From assembly GCF_000471905.2 (NCBI RefSeq), contig NW_006499563.1:3403109-3467108 (forward strand): DNA of 64,000 nucleotides, read 5' to 3'. The DNA is from Amborella trichopoda (Eukaryota; Streptophyta; Magnoliopsida; Amborellales; Amborellaceae). The translations under genes and the position numbers were made by a program. This document shows, one piece after another, positions 43,598 through 55,299 of the stretch; position 1 is the stretch's first letter, and each line of letters starts with the position of its first letter. Under the pieces are notes generated by a model that was not told where the DNA came from, searched no databases, and saw nothing but the letters and a program-made list of their open reading frames with translations.

Positions 43598-44560
43598 TTT
43601 TCCTCGTCTTCGAGGCTAACAACCACAACAGAGCACGCTCTATGTGCGACACTACAAGTATTATATATTACTGATCCAGATCAATACACAAAGATAAAGG
43701 TTCCCTGTAACTTAGTGCACATTATTCAGGTGCCTTAACCATCAGACGGTGACTTATCAGACACCAAAACCAATATACCAAGCTCAGGTCAGGACAAAAG
43801 ATTGGGGCCCCTCCTCGGCCCCATGTCCAAAGAAAGGCAGTTGCTTGAGGAAGATACCCAGGTGGCTGAACCATCGGAGTTACCACAAAGACGTTCTGAT
43901 CCATTATCTAGGAGTGCATATGATATTGTGGCCCAACTCAAAAGGACACCAAGGCTTCTATGATCTCCTTAAGCTCTTGCCTGATATGAGGTATAAATTA
44001 CTTCAAGCTTGGATGGACATGCCAAAGCCTATGACAGCTGATAGTTCAATTGGCTACTGTCTATATATTGATTATCTTTACCGCTAAGGATAGTTGGGTA
44101 CGAAGTCTCACAACTTCCTCTCTATATTTATGGCAACTTAATGGTGTCATATCTGATTGATTGCGGTTCAGTTGTCAACCTGTTATCAGTGCCCATGCTG
44201 AGAAAGCTAGGCCTAACGGTCTATGATCTTAAAGCATCCAGATTGGTGATCAAGTCTTTAACCAAGATGGGGAAAATTCCCTGGGGACTTGGAAGCTCAC
44301 TTTTACAGTTGATGACTTGAGAACACAACCGTTATTTCACATTATAAATGTACCGTAGTGTTAGGAAGATCATGGTTGGACAACAATGGCATATTCCTGT
44401 CAACACTGCACTGCACCAGTGCTTTAAGTATGGCCACAATGACTCCCTTTTCCCAAACAGTGGCGCATTGGGCCAATGCAAAATTTTACTTTTAAACCAA
44501 ACCACCAACTCTAAAGGAAGAGCCTAATCAGCCACATATGGGGGGTCAACCCCTCAAACT
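43598..44560 (+). pseudogene. Tat-type gypsy pre-RT region with protease
   Basis: Plus-strand pieces read RSAYDIVAQLKRTP, then (shifted) FYDLLKLLPDMRYKLLQAWM, then VSYLIDCGSVVNLLSVPMLR and KLGLTVYDLKASRLVIKSLT. The first two are the conserved YD-VAQLKRTPA-ISLYDLL segment that precedes the protease in Tat/Ogre elements. The third is the aspartic protease, with the active site D-(S/T)-G read as DCG. Stops lie between pieces. The RT that should follow is absent. Copia-3 appears to be inserted just upstream of this block. Confidence 0.7.
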
Positions 44561-45181
44561 TATATTGAAGTTGAACAACACAAGGATTTAATTATTCGTT
44601 CATTGGAAGTTGTGGAGTCCTCAACTCAGGTACCCCAATTTGATGTCTCGTTTTTCGATTAGCATCTCCTAAATAGTCTTTGGATGTCCACTCTTCGAGA
44701 CGGAACTTCACCACCTGAGTGGCACTGATATAGTACCTCTTAGTCATAATAGTATAGTAAACATAAACATGCATTATGATATTTCGGTAAAAAAAAAACT
44801 AATTTGAATGAAAAGGACTGATCGTGCCCTTTGAGGCGATAGAACAGGCTACCACCAAGGATGACTCCAATTCTGCAACATAAATAAAGGGAATACTTCC
44901 CGCGTGATTTACAAGAATAAGAATGCTCACCAGGATGTACTTCCCCATCGACTCAGTGTGCCATTAGGGTTATTGAGTTAACTACTGCTGGATTTCCCAA
45001 AGGAGTCACCAATAGCTGAAGAGGCAGGTGCAATGCCTTCTCTCCTCAAAGGAAGGCTTATGTCTATATGACCGCTATTCAAGAATTAATTGAATCAGAA
45101 CTTGATTCCCTTCTTAGGGAAGATGCAGTACCTCCCAATGCCTCATCCTAAATTGGAAGATGGGAACCAAACTACCAGTAT
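44561..45181. other. Decayed gypsy relic, no domain recognised
   Basis: Short phrases (for example AYVYMTAIQELIESELDSLL near 45058-45118) suggest former coding. No RT or RNase H block was found in any frame. Confidence 0.35.
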
Positions 45182-46004
45182 GATATCTTCGACATCAGAC
45201 CACAGACTCACAGGGGCCTGATGTCTTAGACATCGAAACGGTTCCTGGACTCAGAATTCATGAGTCCTGAGACTCATCCAATGTTTTCAACATCAGCAGC
45301 TGTGATATGCGGCTCACAGCAGACCAATGTCTTTGACATCAGATTGGTACCTTGACTCATGAATTTTGAGTCCTGGTAGCCGTTTGACATCAGACTGCTG
45401 TGTATTGTGCCTTGAAACCCCGATAGAGTACTCCAGAGTACCTCAAAGCTATTCCAACGGCTTCCAAACCACCCAAAGCAGGATGCATAAGTGGAGGTAT
45501 CTGAAATCGTTCCTTGATGATGTCAAAACTCTTTGTGAACCAGATTATTGCTCAAGTAAAAGCAACACTAACCACTCTACATAGCACGCCTAGAATGAGA
45601 TATAATGGTAATTTTGCAAGATGTCGGTTTAATGTGTAAGTATTTAAGGGGTCGAAAAAAGTCAGTAACGCAAGAAGGGAGACGGATTGCAGTCTTAGAG
45701 GTAGAGAGGAGAGAGAGATTGGGGGAAATCAAGGTAGCGAAAGAGATTATACTCTTAGAGAGAGAGAGAGAGGAGAAAAAGATTAGGGAAACTGATAGGG
45801 AGAGAGGACCACCACAAGTTTTTGAGCCGTAGTTCAGAAGTATTGAAAACATTAGACCACTCAAAACTGCAAAAAAAAAAAGGTTGGCCAAAGCCATCTG
45901 ACAATGTCAGCATCAGGCTATGTAAAAAGTCAAGAGGTCCAATGTTTCTGATATTGGGAAGCCCTTGGCAAGTATTTATAGGGATGTCCGATATTTGAAA
46001 CATC
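45182..46004. repeat. Second cluster of ATGTC/T-N3-GACATC palindromes, GA-rich middle
   Basis: Dyad words lie at 45182-45196, 45220-45234, 45280-45294, 45326-45340 and 45990-46004 (GATATTTGAAACATC). The phrase ATGAGTCCTGAGACTC and its relatives also recur near 45260 and 45360. 45700-45800 is GA-rich with (GA)n at 45756-45773. No gene was recognised. Confidence 0.5.
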
Positions 46005-47481
46005 GAACCGACCCAAAGAGAAAGTGATCCAACATTTTTACTATTAGATAGTTTTAAATTAAACAAATATTGGAAATGTCAAACCAAAGGGAAAAAAAAC
46101 ACGGGCCGGGAGGACATGGGCATAACATTTGACAAATTTCAGACCATCACATAATAAAGAGGTGAACTAGTGATCCGAACATAATTTCCCTTATAAAAAA
46201 GTAACGCATTTTCAATGTTTTTCTGTGTTGTCGGGACAGTGCGTCATTAGAAGAGAGCTCTGGAGATTGCTCGAACAAGGTTGCTTTTATGAACTAGGAA
46301 CAAGTTGCTTGGAGCTTGACAGAGATGCTCGTGGTTGAGGATGAGAGCACGAGAAGACAGATAGGACATGAGAGGAGAGAGAAACGGTGAGGAAAGGGAT
46401 GGACTTTCAAGAGTATAGAACGGAAGCTTGGGTTGGGTGTGGCAAGGGGTGGGAAAGAGAGAAGACATATGAGAAAACATATGAGTGTTGAGTGTTCGGG
46501 TTAGTGCAGGGTTACGAGGCTTAAAAAGAAAACATGCGAGTGTTCGGGCTTAGAAAATATTTATCAGTTAAAAATTTTCCTCAGGGAACAGGTCTGAAGT
46601 TGTATATTTTGGATTTTCAAAGTCGGATACAGAGGCAATATGAAACAAAAAAAAAAAAAAAAGAGGATAGAAACATAGTACTGAACTTTTAATAGGGATT
46701 TGTCATGGCTACAATTCTATCAAAATAAGTAAAACCTCATTTCAAGGCTCATCAAAAAATTTGATTATGGCCTAAAATCCTTCAAATCGATCATCTTGGT
46801 CTTGACCATTATGATTGTGATAAAAATTTAGGAAGTCAAGCTCTAACAATAGAGTATATTGTAAGAAATTATCTAGACTATCCATTTTGCTCAAAAAATC
46901 TGTATTTACAGATTTGCAAGATGTGTACCATTTTTTAGCTTCAAATTTCATAGTCAGTCTTGGAAATTGATTTTAGAGCCATCATAGAAATTTTCAATAT
47001 CCAAAATTCTTTTTGGACGAGGATTTGAGCTGAGGATTACTTTGTTATCATAAAGCCTAGGCTTTATAGAAATTGCATCCTTTAATTAACAGTAATTTAA
47101 ACCGATATTTGCAAAAAAATCTCTAAAAGCCTTAAAAACTTTTGTTAAAAGAACACAAGCAAAGCTGTAGTTGACCTTTTGTCTAGTTTTCACTTCTATA
47201 GTTCCCCAAGGAAGTAGGTAGGCCCAAGAAAATGGCCTTAAAAGGGAGATCTTCTACTTAGAAGTCCTGGAATGTGGCACCTCCGCTTTAAACCGAAAAA
47301 GTTTTGGTCTTTTCAAGCCAAGGCAAGCAAACTCGCCCCTATTTATTTTTATATAAGGAGGTCATAACCATCATTGACCATTAGATTTGAAATTGGGTGG
47401 TTGAGGATATGTTATTATTTGAGCACAAAGTTTAAAATAAAATTTCTCAAATATTGTGACACACGTACTATTGGGTGTATG
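46005..47481. other. AT-rich noncoding stretch
   Basis: An A-tract lies near 46645-46662. 47340-47460 repeats the element fragment at 2870-3010. No coding or RNA gene was recognised. Confidence 0.4.
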
Positions 47482-49026
47482 TGACATTAAAGGCCTTATG
47501 AGTGCTTGTACATGAACTTATTGAAATAGTAGAACATGAATTCAGTAGAAGTGTAGTTTACTAAGCAAACGATGTTTATTGATATTGCATGGATTGTGGG
47601 TCATGGGAAACGCTGGGTCAGTTAGAAAAAGCATGTGTAGTTCATAGTTTGCGGTTGGACATGGAGTGTCATAGTGGATATTTATTCTTATATCATATGG
47701 ATCTTTTCTGATTAAAGTATATGATTTTTTTATTTTAATAATATATGATTTTTAGAATTGTTATATGAATTTTTTTGAATCTTTGGATATTTTATTTATC
47801 AAATTTAGATTTATAAAAACAATGATATTGATTTTATAATGATTTAAATATTTAAATAATGATTTTGTATTTTTCTAAAATTATAAACATAATACAATTG
47901 CATGGGAGATCCAATAGATCTTTTTGGCCCACCATTGCATATTGGTTGGGGCCCATTATATGCCTAAATAAGGGGCACGCCCCACCAAGGGAAACCTTCT
48001 ATTTTGTGGAGATCAAGCTTTGAGCTTTAGAGATAAGTTTGTGTTATTTTAATTAAGCTTGAGCCTTGAGGAATTTTTGAATGATATTTTGGTATATATG
48101 AGAAGGCTTATGCATAAAATAAGAAAGGATAATATTATGATATATTAATTTCTTATTTGAATTAATTGATGGGAAAATAGTGTAGGAAGTGGGGGGGATA
48201 ATAGTTTAGCACCTTCCATAAGATGTTGATGGCCTATCAATAGAATTGAGAGCTCAAATCTCTCACTCCACAAGTCACCCAAGATCAATGGTGCATATTC
48301 AATCTTACATGAGTGGCAAGCCAAGGAAAGACCTATGTAACCCTAGTCTTGGTCAAGCACTATAAAAAGGGATTGTCTCTTTCCAAAATCTCTACACCAT
48401 ATTTTTTTTTCTCTCTCTCTTAACCTACCTAAGGGGCACACCCCATTTAGAATCTCTCTCTCTCTCAAAAAACTTTCTCTATCTCTCTTATGAAAGGCCA
48501 AAGGGGGCATGTCCCACTCTCTCATATTTGAGATATCTCTCTCCCACATTGTAAAAGAACCTAAGGGTTTAGGCTATTGAGAAGGAGATTCACCTAGGGT
48601 TTGAGTTTTGTGATCAAAGGGGTTCATGTTCCATTGGTGTGGCTTGTCTAAACTTGCTTTCCAGGTTGAGATTGAATGTTTACCATTAGATCCCGTGTCA
48701 TCGAAAGGTGGTGACTCGGTGTGGGGTGTAAGAAGCTCGGTTGAGGTAATCTCCAGCACCCACTTTTGTTTATTCCATATTTATGTATTATTATCTTTTA
48801 TTCCCAAGCATAGGTTGTTTCTTTTCTTTGTTAATGAGAAGTGCGATTTTGAATGGCTTCGAGTTCTTGAGATCCTATTGTATTTTTTTTTTTAAATTTT
48901 ATTTGAAGTCATTATATTGTAACATGATTGCTTGTGATTGATCTAGATTGTGAAGAAAAGAAAAGAATTAAAAAATAAAGAAAAAAAATTATTATATACT
49001 CCAGTTAGATCACACAAGTCTTTTCA
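47482..49026 (+). repeat. LTR of an unassigned retrotransposon
   Basis: The right end (ACAAGTCTTTTCA) is fixed by a primer-binding site one base later. The left end is taken as TGTGACATTAAAGG at 47482 and is tentative. A clear TATA box (tataaaaagg) at 48361-48370, followed by CT-rich leader sequence, fits an LTR promoter. The words AAGGGGCACGCCCC (47971), AAGGGGCACACCCC (48431) and AAGGGGGCATGTCCC (48501) recur inside. The partner LTR is not visible in the window. Confidence 0.6.
48361..48370 (+). promoter_or_regulatory. TATA box in the LTR promoter
   Basis: TATAAAAAGG is followed about 30 bp later by a pyrimidine-rich start region (TCTCTCTCTCTT), a typical plant retrotransposon promoter arrangement. 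Confidence 0.55.
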
Positions 49027-49027
49027 T

Positions 49028-49039
49028 TGGTATCATAGC
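49028..49039 (+). promoter_or_regulatory. Primer-binding site of the 47482 LTR element
   Basis: TGGTATCATAGC differs by one base from the tRNA-iMet complement TGGTATCAGAGC and sits one base after the LTR's CA. Confidence 0.7.
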
Positions 49040-49574
49040 TATTGATACTTATTGCCATTAGTAGTCTTTTATCTTTATTGAGTCTAGATCATGAGATTTA
49101 AAAAAGTTAGTGACCTTTAAGGGTAAGTAATACACCTCTGGTTGAGAATTATTGGAATATTCAAACATAAAAAAAGCACTCTTTTGAATGGGTGTTCTGT
49201 ACTATATTGAAGCAATGATATAAAGAAGATAACGATGTATGTTTCTATTGTATACTTCAATGATATTATGAGGTTTTGAAAGTAGGATCTACCTGCAAAA
49301 TGTCAGTGGGAGAAACCAAGGGAATCGAGAGTTATGGACTCATTAATAAAAGGTATCAGTTCTGACCCTCCAAAATCTAAGAATTGTCCATTGAGTTCCA
49401 TGATTTCTTACACTATATATATGATTTTTTTTTTAGCTATATTTGATTGTAACTCATGAGATTGAGTCTACTTTAAAACAAAAATATCTTCATTAAGAAA
49501 TTCTTTATGGAATGAAAGATATTATCTTATCAATTTATTGACGAGTGCATAAGTGTTGTTTTCTGCAATGAAAA
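49040..49574 (+). other. Internal stub of the 47482 element
   Basis: About 530 bp of noncoding leader is left before the next LTR begins at 49575. No gag frame is visible, so the rest is deleted or displaced by the later insertion. Confidence 0.4.
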
Positions 49575-49609
49575 TGTAACGACCTAGATTTTTCCCAGCA
49601 TAGTGAAGC

Positions 49610-49800
49610 GTGCGGTGGTACGAAGAGAGAGAAGAAGAAAGAGTCGTGCACGGTAAAGTGCGCACGTGGCGGTAAGAAGAGAGAGAAAAAGAAAGAGACA
49701 TGTGTGGCTGTAGGAAGAGAGACAAGAAGAAACAAATGCGTGCGATGGTAAGAAGAGAGAGAAGAAGAAAGAGACACGTGCGACAGCTAAAAGAAGCTGA
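49610..49800. repeat. Purine-rich short tandem repeats in the LTR
   Basis: The phrase GTAAGAAGAGAGAGAAGAAG recurs with about 50-60-bp spacing, separated by CACGTG-like words. Minus-strand frames read as serine/leucine-rich repeats and are artefacts. Confidence 0.55.
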
Positions 49801-50449
49801 AAAAGAATACCGTCATGTGTGACACTGCCGAGCCTGTGCATGGCCCAAGGTTGCCACCTGCCTGCTGTATGCTGCCACCCTGCCACTTGTCAAGCTGCAT
49901 GACATTAAGACTGTTACTTGGCAAACCCAGGATGCCACCTACCCATATGAGAGTACAAAAAAACCCCTTCTCTCCCCTTATGCTTCACGTTTGGATTCAC
50001 TCTTCCTTCTTGAGAGCAAAACTCCAGCCCCCTTTCTCCAACCTTGTGGGAGAACATTGAGTGAAAATGAAGTGACCGTGTGAGGGGATGTGAGAGCACC
50101 GTTGCACAGACAAGGTAAGTGGGGTCACTACCTTGTAGGTCCTTAGTCATGAAAGTATGAATCAAGCATGAAGTTGAGCATGAGCATATGCATAAACAAT
50201 GGCTGCATGTGTACTCTGTTATGTCATGTTTTACATAAATTTATCCTACCATTGCTTGTTAAAATGAGCATTGAAATCCTTCTTGATTGCCATGAGAATT
50301 TGTGGAAGGATGTTCTTATCCATCTAATGTATAATGTAGTAATGTTTTATACTGAAATCTAGCATAATTTGGGGGATTATTTACTGATCTTTGAGTTATG
50401 TTGTGATCATACTGTGAAATTCCAGGGAGGTTTCATGTTTTTGCAACAT

Positions 50450-51230
50450 ACTTTTGACTAAGCAAATGACATCCAAATGACTCCAAACCACCACGATTTG
50501 AAAGATACATGTGTCTACTATGGTGTTTTGTGTTTAACCTCAGTTCAAATTTTCTATAAATGTGGAGCTATGCTTCAATTTGTGAAAGCATGTCATTGTT
50601 AGCAGATTTCACTGAAATTCAGAACTGTTGCTTCTTTTGCTATGAGCTTTTGACTGACCAAATGGAGTCCAAACGCTTTCAAACCACCTTTATTGGAAAG
50701 ATATGTTTTTCTAATTTAACTTTGGTTTTGAAGCCATCCTAAAATTTCCCATAATGTGGGGGTTATACTCCAGTTGGTGCAGCATGTCACTGTCATAAAT
50801 TGCTACAATTTCCAGAAACTGTTGCTCTAATTGTGTTGACTTTTAACTAGCCAAATGAGATCCAATTTCTTCCAAAACACTTGCATTTGAAAGATATATG
50901 TGTCCACTTTGAAATTTTTTTTGAATCCATATCAAAATTCCATATAGATCGAAAGTTACGACTCTATTTATGGGACATGCCACCATTAGGAACGACAGAA
51001 ATCTCAGAAGTGTGATCTATTTTGTACTGAACTCTTGACCGACCAAATGATGCTCAAATAGCTTCAAATTTTCTTTTATTGAAAGATATACATCTCTATT
51101 TTAAGTGATGACTGAAATTGTGTTGAAATTCCTCATGAATTGGATGTGATGCCTCATTTCGTATATATATATTACTGATGGAAATGACAGTAATTCCCAA
51201 ACTGATATATGAATCATGCAAACGTTATAC
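50450..51230. repeat. Four ~194-bp tandem units inside the LTR
   Basis: The phrase GACTGACCAAATG-A-TCCAAA and the following TTGAAAGATAYATGTGTC recur at about 50456, 50652, 50847 and 51037, with spacings near 196, 195 and 190 bp. Each unit continues with AAATTTCC-TATA and GCATGTCACTGT-type text. Divergence between units is high, so the array is old. Confidence 0.7.
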
Positions 51231-51399
51231 ACTGATGTTTCTGAATATAGCTTAATATCTTCATAAGGAGATTGAAATTATCTATCATGAGATACTGAAA
51301 AATGCATGCTTATGATACTATGAATGTTCTTAAATTCAGATAATGGCAAAGCATGAGCAAATGAATGCTTGAGCATGCAGGTACGCAGTGCAACTAAAT

Positions 51400-51540
51400 G
51401 TGAGATACTGTGATACTGACCACTACACAATAGGTCACCTATTGGTAGTGGGATATTGTTATACTGTGACTGTGATACTGATCACTATTCAATTGGTCAC
51501 TCATTAGTAGTGGGATACTGTGATATTGACAATCATTTAC
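51400..51540. repeat. GATACTGTGATACTGACCACT repeat block
   Basis: TGTGATACTGACCACTA and GGTCACYYATTGGTAGTGGG alternate two to three times. The block continues as GGGTCACTCAATGGTAGTG near 51637. Confidence 0.6.
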
Positions 51541-52588
51541 TGTGCCCCAACTTTAATGATAGGAATGGGGTCGGGAGGTGAATCTGAATAACAGGGAGGG
51601 TCGCACCCCTCTATTTTAAATGGGCACTATGCATTGGGTCACTCAATGGTAGTGTAACGCCCTCTCACCTGACGACATAACGACCCTACCCTCTCGCCTG
51701 AAGACATAACGAGAGGGTCGTGTCTTACAAGGACTGCCTATCGAAAACCTCAAGTACGTTGAGGATTGTGTGTGTGAGTGAGGACATTACGAAATGGGAC
51801 ACCCATTTATCATTGTCCTACCTCCTAAATGAGGGTAGAAGTTTCAAGTTACAAGATTGGCTTGGACTGATTTATGTGACTTCTACTTCGGGAGTAGACA
51901 ACTTTAGACGTTGCATGTGTGCTTTGTGTGTTCTTTCTGGGTACTAACTTGTTATTGTGATAAGAGGTGAAATAACTGTTAGCTCATACAATATGTATTG
52001 TCATGATATCTGAATCATATTCCGTTTTACACCACTAATGATTTGAGATGCATGACTCCACTTTGTGACGCTTGTATAAATTGTGGGCCATATCATTCTA
52101 TCATTACATATGCACAGGCCGGAATGCAATGGTATTGATCTACTTATTGGGCTATTAGCTCATTCCTTGTATTTTTTCCATCTATGTAGGGTGATAACCG
52201 ACCATTAGAGAGTGGACAACTTGACAATGGTGGCAAGCATTTAAAGCTCGGGACTTGGCAGGGGAAACCTTTTGTTAATAGGGGTCTGGTGGCAGTGCCA
52301 TAGAGTTGTTTCGATGTAATACTGTAATTTTGTTGTCGAGCATGTAGTGTCTTGAACAAAATTGTAAAGAAAATTTTGAAGAATGCATATGTATAAAATG
52401 GTTTTATTTTGTCAAGTTTTATGGAGCATGATATATGAGTTTTTATTTTCTTTCGTGGTTTGCTTTGATTCTACATATCTAAACGTGTTGAGCCACTCCC
52501 ACCTGAGTGACGTTTGCGACCTCTGGTTGCGATCCCTCACTCTGTTGCTCTTTAGCATGTACAGTAGGGGTCAGTATCGTGATAGTTA

Positions 52589-52600
52589 TGTTATTAAAGC
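52589..52600 (+). promoter_or_regulatory. Decayed primer-binding site of the chromovirus LTR
   Basis: TGTTATTAAAGC matches TGGTATCAGAGC at nine of twelve positions; two of the three differences are C-to-T or G-to-A changes. It lies about 100 bp before the gag ATG. Confidence 0.35.
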
Positions 52601-52696
52601 AACCATGATAGGATTCTTGGCCTAGAGAGTCCTAGGAGTGTCTCTAGAATAGTGTTAAGTAGGCTAGTAACTGGGTGCTCCTGTTTTTAGGTCAAA

Positions 52697-52918
52697 GATG
52701 CCGAGGACTTGTGCCAATAATGCGAGCTCCAGTAATGTGAATACCGAGGCCCTCTGTGAATTCTTCAAGACCTTGGGAGCTATGACTCAAATGATGAAAG
52801 ACAGTATGCCGGCTCCAGCTACCCCTGCCCCATAATTGACTAACAATGGGTAAATAGAAAGATTTAGGAGGCTAGCACCTCCAACGTTCTTGGGGCACGT
52901 GGGAGTAAAGAAAACAGA
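52697..52918 (+). pseudogene. Chromovirus gag N-terminus
   Basis: The ATG at 52697 reads MPRTCANNASSSNVNTEALC, then EFFKTLGAMTQMMKD, two stops, and IERFRRLAPPTFLGHVG. The FR-L-PPTF-G block is the start of the capsid domain of del/Tekay-type chromoviruses, usually followed by D-EAW-I-EKIF. Here that continuation is missing: the sequence changes at about 52919 into a different element. Confidence 0.65.
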
Positions 52919-53693
52919 GTGATGTCCAATGAGGGTGATGATGTTAAAAGCACTCCCCAGTGGTCTATGCAGGGGAAAAACCTGAAAGATTCCTTGCACA
53001 CGTCCAACCCTGGTAATGATGTAAAAAGCTGCCCAGATCGGTTCGATGAGGGGAATGACCTTAAAATTCCCCCACATTCTGACCCTTCTCCTTCTTCTTT
53101 TTCTACTTCTCATCCTTCTTCCCCAATGTCTCCTATGAGTACAACCTTGAAATTTCCGGATTTCGAGGCTCTCATCAGAGAATTTGAAGGAAACAACATA
53201 AGCAAGACGCAACGGAAGCAGTTGAAAAAGACCCTGGCCCAGGCAGCTGGATTTTTAATAGTTGCTGATGCCCTGGCAGCTAAAGCCGAAGCAGAGCCAC
53301 CTTCTTTAAATAAGCGCAAAAATTCAAAGCCAAGGAAACCCTAGTGGTCCCCTGAGCCCAACTTCGAGCAGAGAATGAGGGAATCAAGAGGGCAAAGCCT
53401 CTACTCTCAAGAAGCTCGCCACATGGTACAAGTCTATGAAGTGTTAGCCAGCGTGGGGCAAACACTGCAGTCACCCACGCAAAGGCTGTACGATTCGGAC
53501 GAGGATTCTTCGCACCCGACAATCGCTGAATATCAATTTCCTTGTAACTTTCAAGTCAAACTCTTGCAGCCTGATATGCAGTCCATGTTTGAGGAAGACC
53601 CTTCTATTTTTCAATTCGAGAAAGGTGCAGAAATTATGACCAACCCTGGAGCTCTATTGGAGGCAGAGATGTCAGGATCATCGGTCTCCACAC
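52919..53693 (+). pseudogene. Tat element pre-RT linker
   Basis: Two open pieces are 52919-53344 (repeats of a GND-K-phrase, then a serine/proline-rich segment, then FPDFEALIREFEGNNIS and KTQRKQLKKTLAQAAGFLIV) and 53375-53719 (RMRESRGQSLYSQEARHM onward). They are separated by one stop. I do not recognise a catalytic motif. This position is usually the variable gag-pol linker of Tat elements. The first ~180 bp has a triplicated GATGATGTTAAAAG-CC pattern and may not belong to the element. Confidence 0.5.
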
Positions 53694-54600
53694 TTGCGGT
53701 TAATGAAAATGACCTTTGAAGACAATGAGGAAGAGTTGCAAGAGGCCCCAGAAGAATGGGAAGAAGGTGGTCAAGCCACAGCAGATGAACTCGAGGAAAT
53801 AAATCTAGTGGATGAAGCCGACCCTAGGCCTACTTTCAACTCGGCAAATATGTTTACAGAAGAAAAAGAAAATTTCCCTACTTTCTTGCAAGCAAACCGA
53901 GACGTCTTTTCTTGGCATTACCATGAGATGCGTGGTTTAGACCCTCAAGGTATCGTTCACCATCTCGGCATTTATCCGACTGTTAAACCTATCAAGCATA
54001 AATTAAGAAGGTTTAGGCCTAACCTCGAAATGCAAATAAATGCCGAAGCATCCAAACTCAGACAAGTAGGCTTCATTCGTGAAGTCAAATAACCGAAATG
54101 GCTAGCAAATGTTATTCCAGTTAAGAAGAAGATTGGCAAAATCAGGATCTGCATTGACTTCTGCGACCTCAATACCGCCTACCGTAAGAATGACTTCCTG
54201 TTGCCATTTATTGAGATGCTCATCGACTCTACGACTCACTATCAAATCTTTTCCTCCATGGATGGGTTTTTCGAGTATAATCAGATACGGATGGCGCCCA
54301 AAGATGAGGAAGCCACTGCATTCTTAACTCAAAAAGGGGTCTTCTGCTACACAGTGATGCCTTTCAGATTGAAGAGCGCTGGTGGTACATATGCGAGGGA
54401 AATGCCAACCATCTTCAAAGATATGATGCATAAAGAGGTGGAGTGTTACGTGGATGACTTGGTGGTAAAATACAAGGATGCTCACATGAGAGACCTTGAA
54501 ATAGTATTCGAGTGACTACGCCTTCATCAGCTAAAAAATGAACCCACTGAAATGTGCTTTTGGCTTGCGTTCAGGAAAGTTCTTGTGGTTAATTATCAGG
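53694..54600 (+). pseudogene. Tat element reverse transcriptase
   Basis: An acidic leader is followed by FLQANRDVFSWHYHEMRGLD, HHLGIYPTVKPIKHKLRRF, (Q)VGFIREVK-stop-PKWLANVIPVKK, KIRICIDFCDLNTAYRKNDF, FSSMDGFFEYNQIRMAPKDE, GVFCYTVMPFRLKSAGGTY and the catalytic CYVDDLVVK (YVDD at 54447-54458, intact). It ends with the HQLKNEP-EMC-F segment. Reverse transcriptase copies element RNA into cDNA. Stops lie near 54090 and 54513. Confidence 0.85.
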
Positions 54601-55260
54601 CACCGAGGACTTGAAGTCGAGCCAGTCAAGATCAAACCAATCCAAGAAATGTTGTCACGAACCACATTGCGAGAGCTACGCTCTCTTCAAGGGTAGATAA
54701 CGTCAATTCGCAGGTTCGTCTCAATCCTCTCAAGTCGCTGTAAACCCTTTACGCACCTCTTAAAGAAGGATACTCCATTCATCTGGGATGAAGCATGTCA
54801 GGCGGCCCTTGATGACATGAAGCAATATTTACTCAACCCTTTAGTGCTCTCTACACCAATGTTGAGAAAACTTCTCATCCTATATGTAACTGCTCTGGAC
54901 TAGTCACTCATGGCATTGTTGACACAAAACAATGACGAGCGAAAATAAATGACATTGTATTATCTCTGCCGCAGGAGGAAAGGGGCTGAGAAGAGTTATT
55001 CCTTATAGAGAAGATGTGCTTGGCGCTGATCTTCGCAATTAAAAAACTTCGCCACTACTTGCTTGGTCATGAAGTGAAGCTTATATCAAAAGCAAATCCT
55101 ATAAATTTTCTCATGACACGCCCATGCTTATCAGGACGTCTTGCTAAGTGGGCATTATTGTTGATGGAATTTGACATCATGTATGTCCCACAAAAGGCCA
55201 TCAAGGGCCAAGCTTTGGCCGATATTCTCGTAGCACACCCCGTACCTGTGGAATCTCCTT
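54601..55260 (+). pseudogene. Tat element connection and first RNase H
   Basis: Shifted frames show ELRSLQG-like text, RRFVSILSSRCKPFTHLLKK, FIWDEACQAALDDMKQYLLN and LVLSTPMLRKLLILYVTALD. Then comes CLALIFAIKKLRHYLLGHEV, GRLAKWALLLMEFDIMYVPQ and KGQALADILVAHP. This matches the RT connection plus RNase H of Tat/Ogre elements. Several stops precede 55014. Confidence 0.75.
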
Positions 55261-55299
55261 TATCGAGCGACCTCCCTGACGAAGAAGTATTCTATGTAG

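Larger units (their letters stand above)
49575..52588 (+). repeat. Long chromovirus-type gypsy LTR
   Basis: It starts TGTAACGACCTAGATTTTT, a typical start for del/Tekay-like LTRs, and runs about 3 kb to a decayed primer-binding site. It contains G/A-rich repeats (49610-49800), a ~194-bp tandem array, and a TGATACTG repeat block at 51400-51540. A gag start of chromovirus type follows at 52697. The exact 3' end is uncertain because no clear CA was found. Confidence 0.6.

Noticed and set aside
49522-49886. Serine/leucine repeat proteins on the minus strand
   Set aside because: Complement of GA-rich LTR repeats in several frames; not coding.
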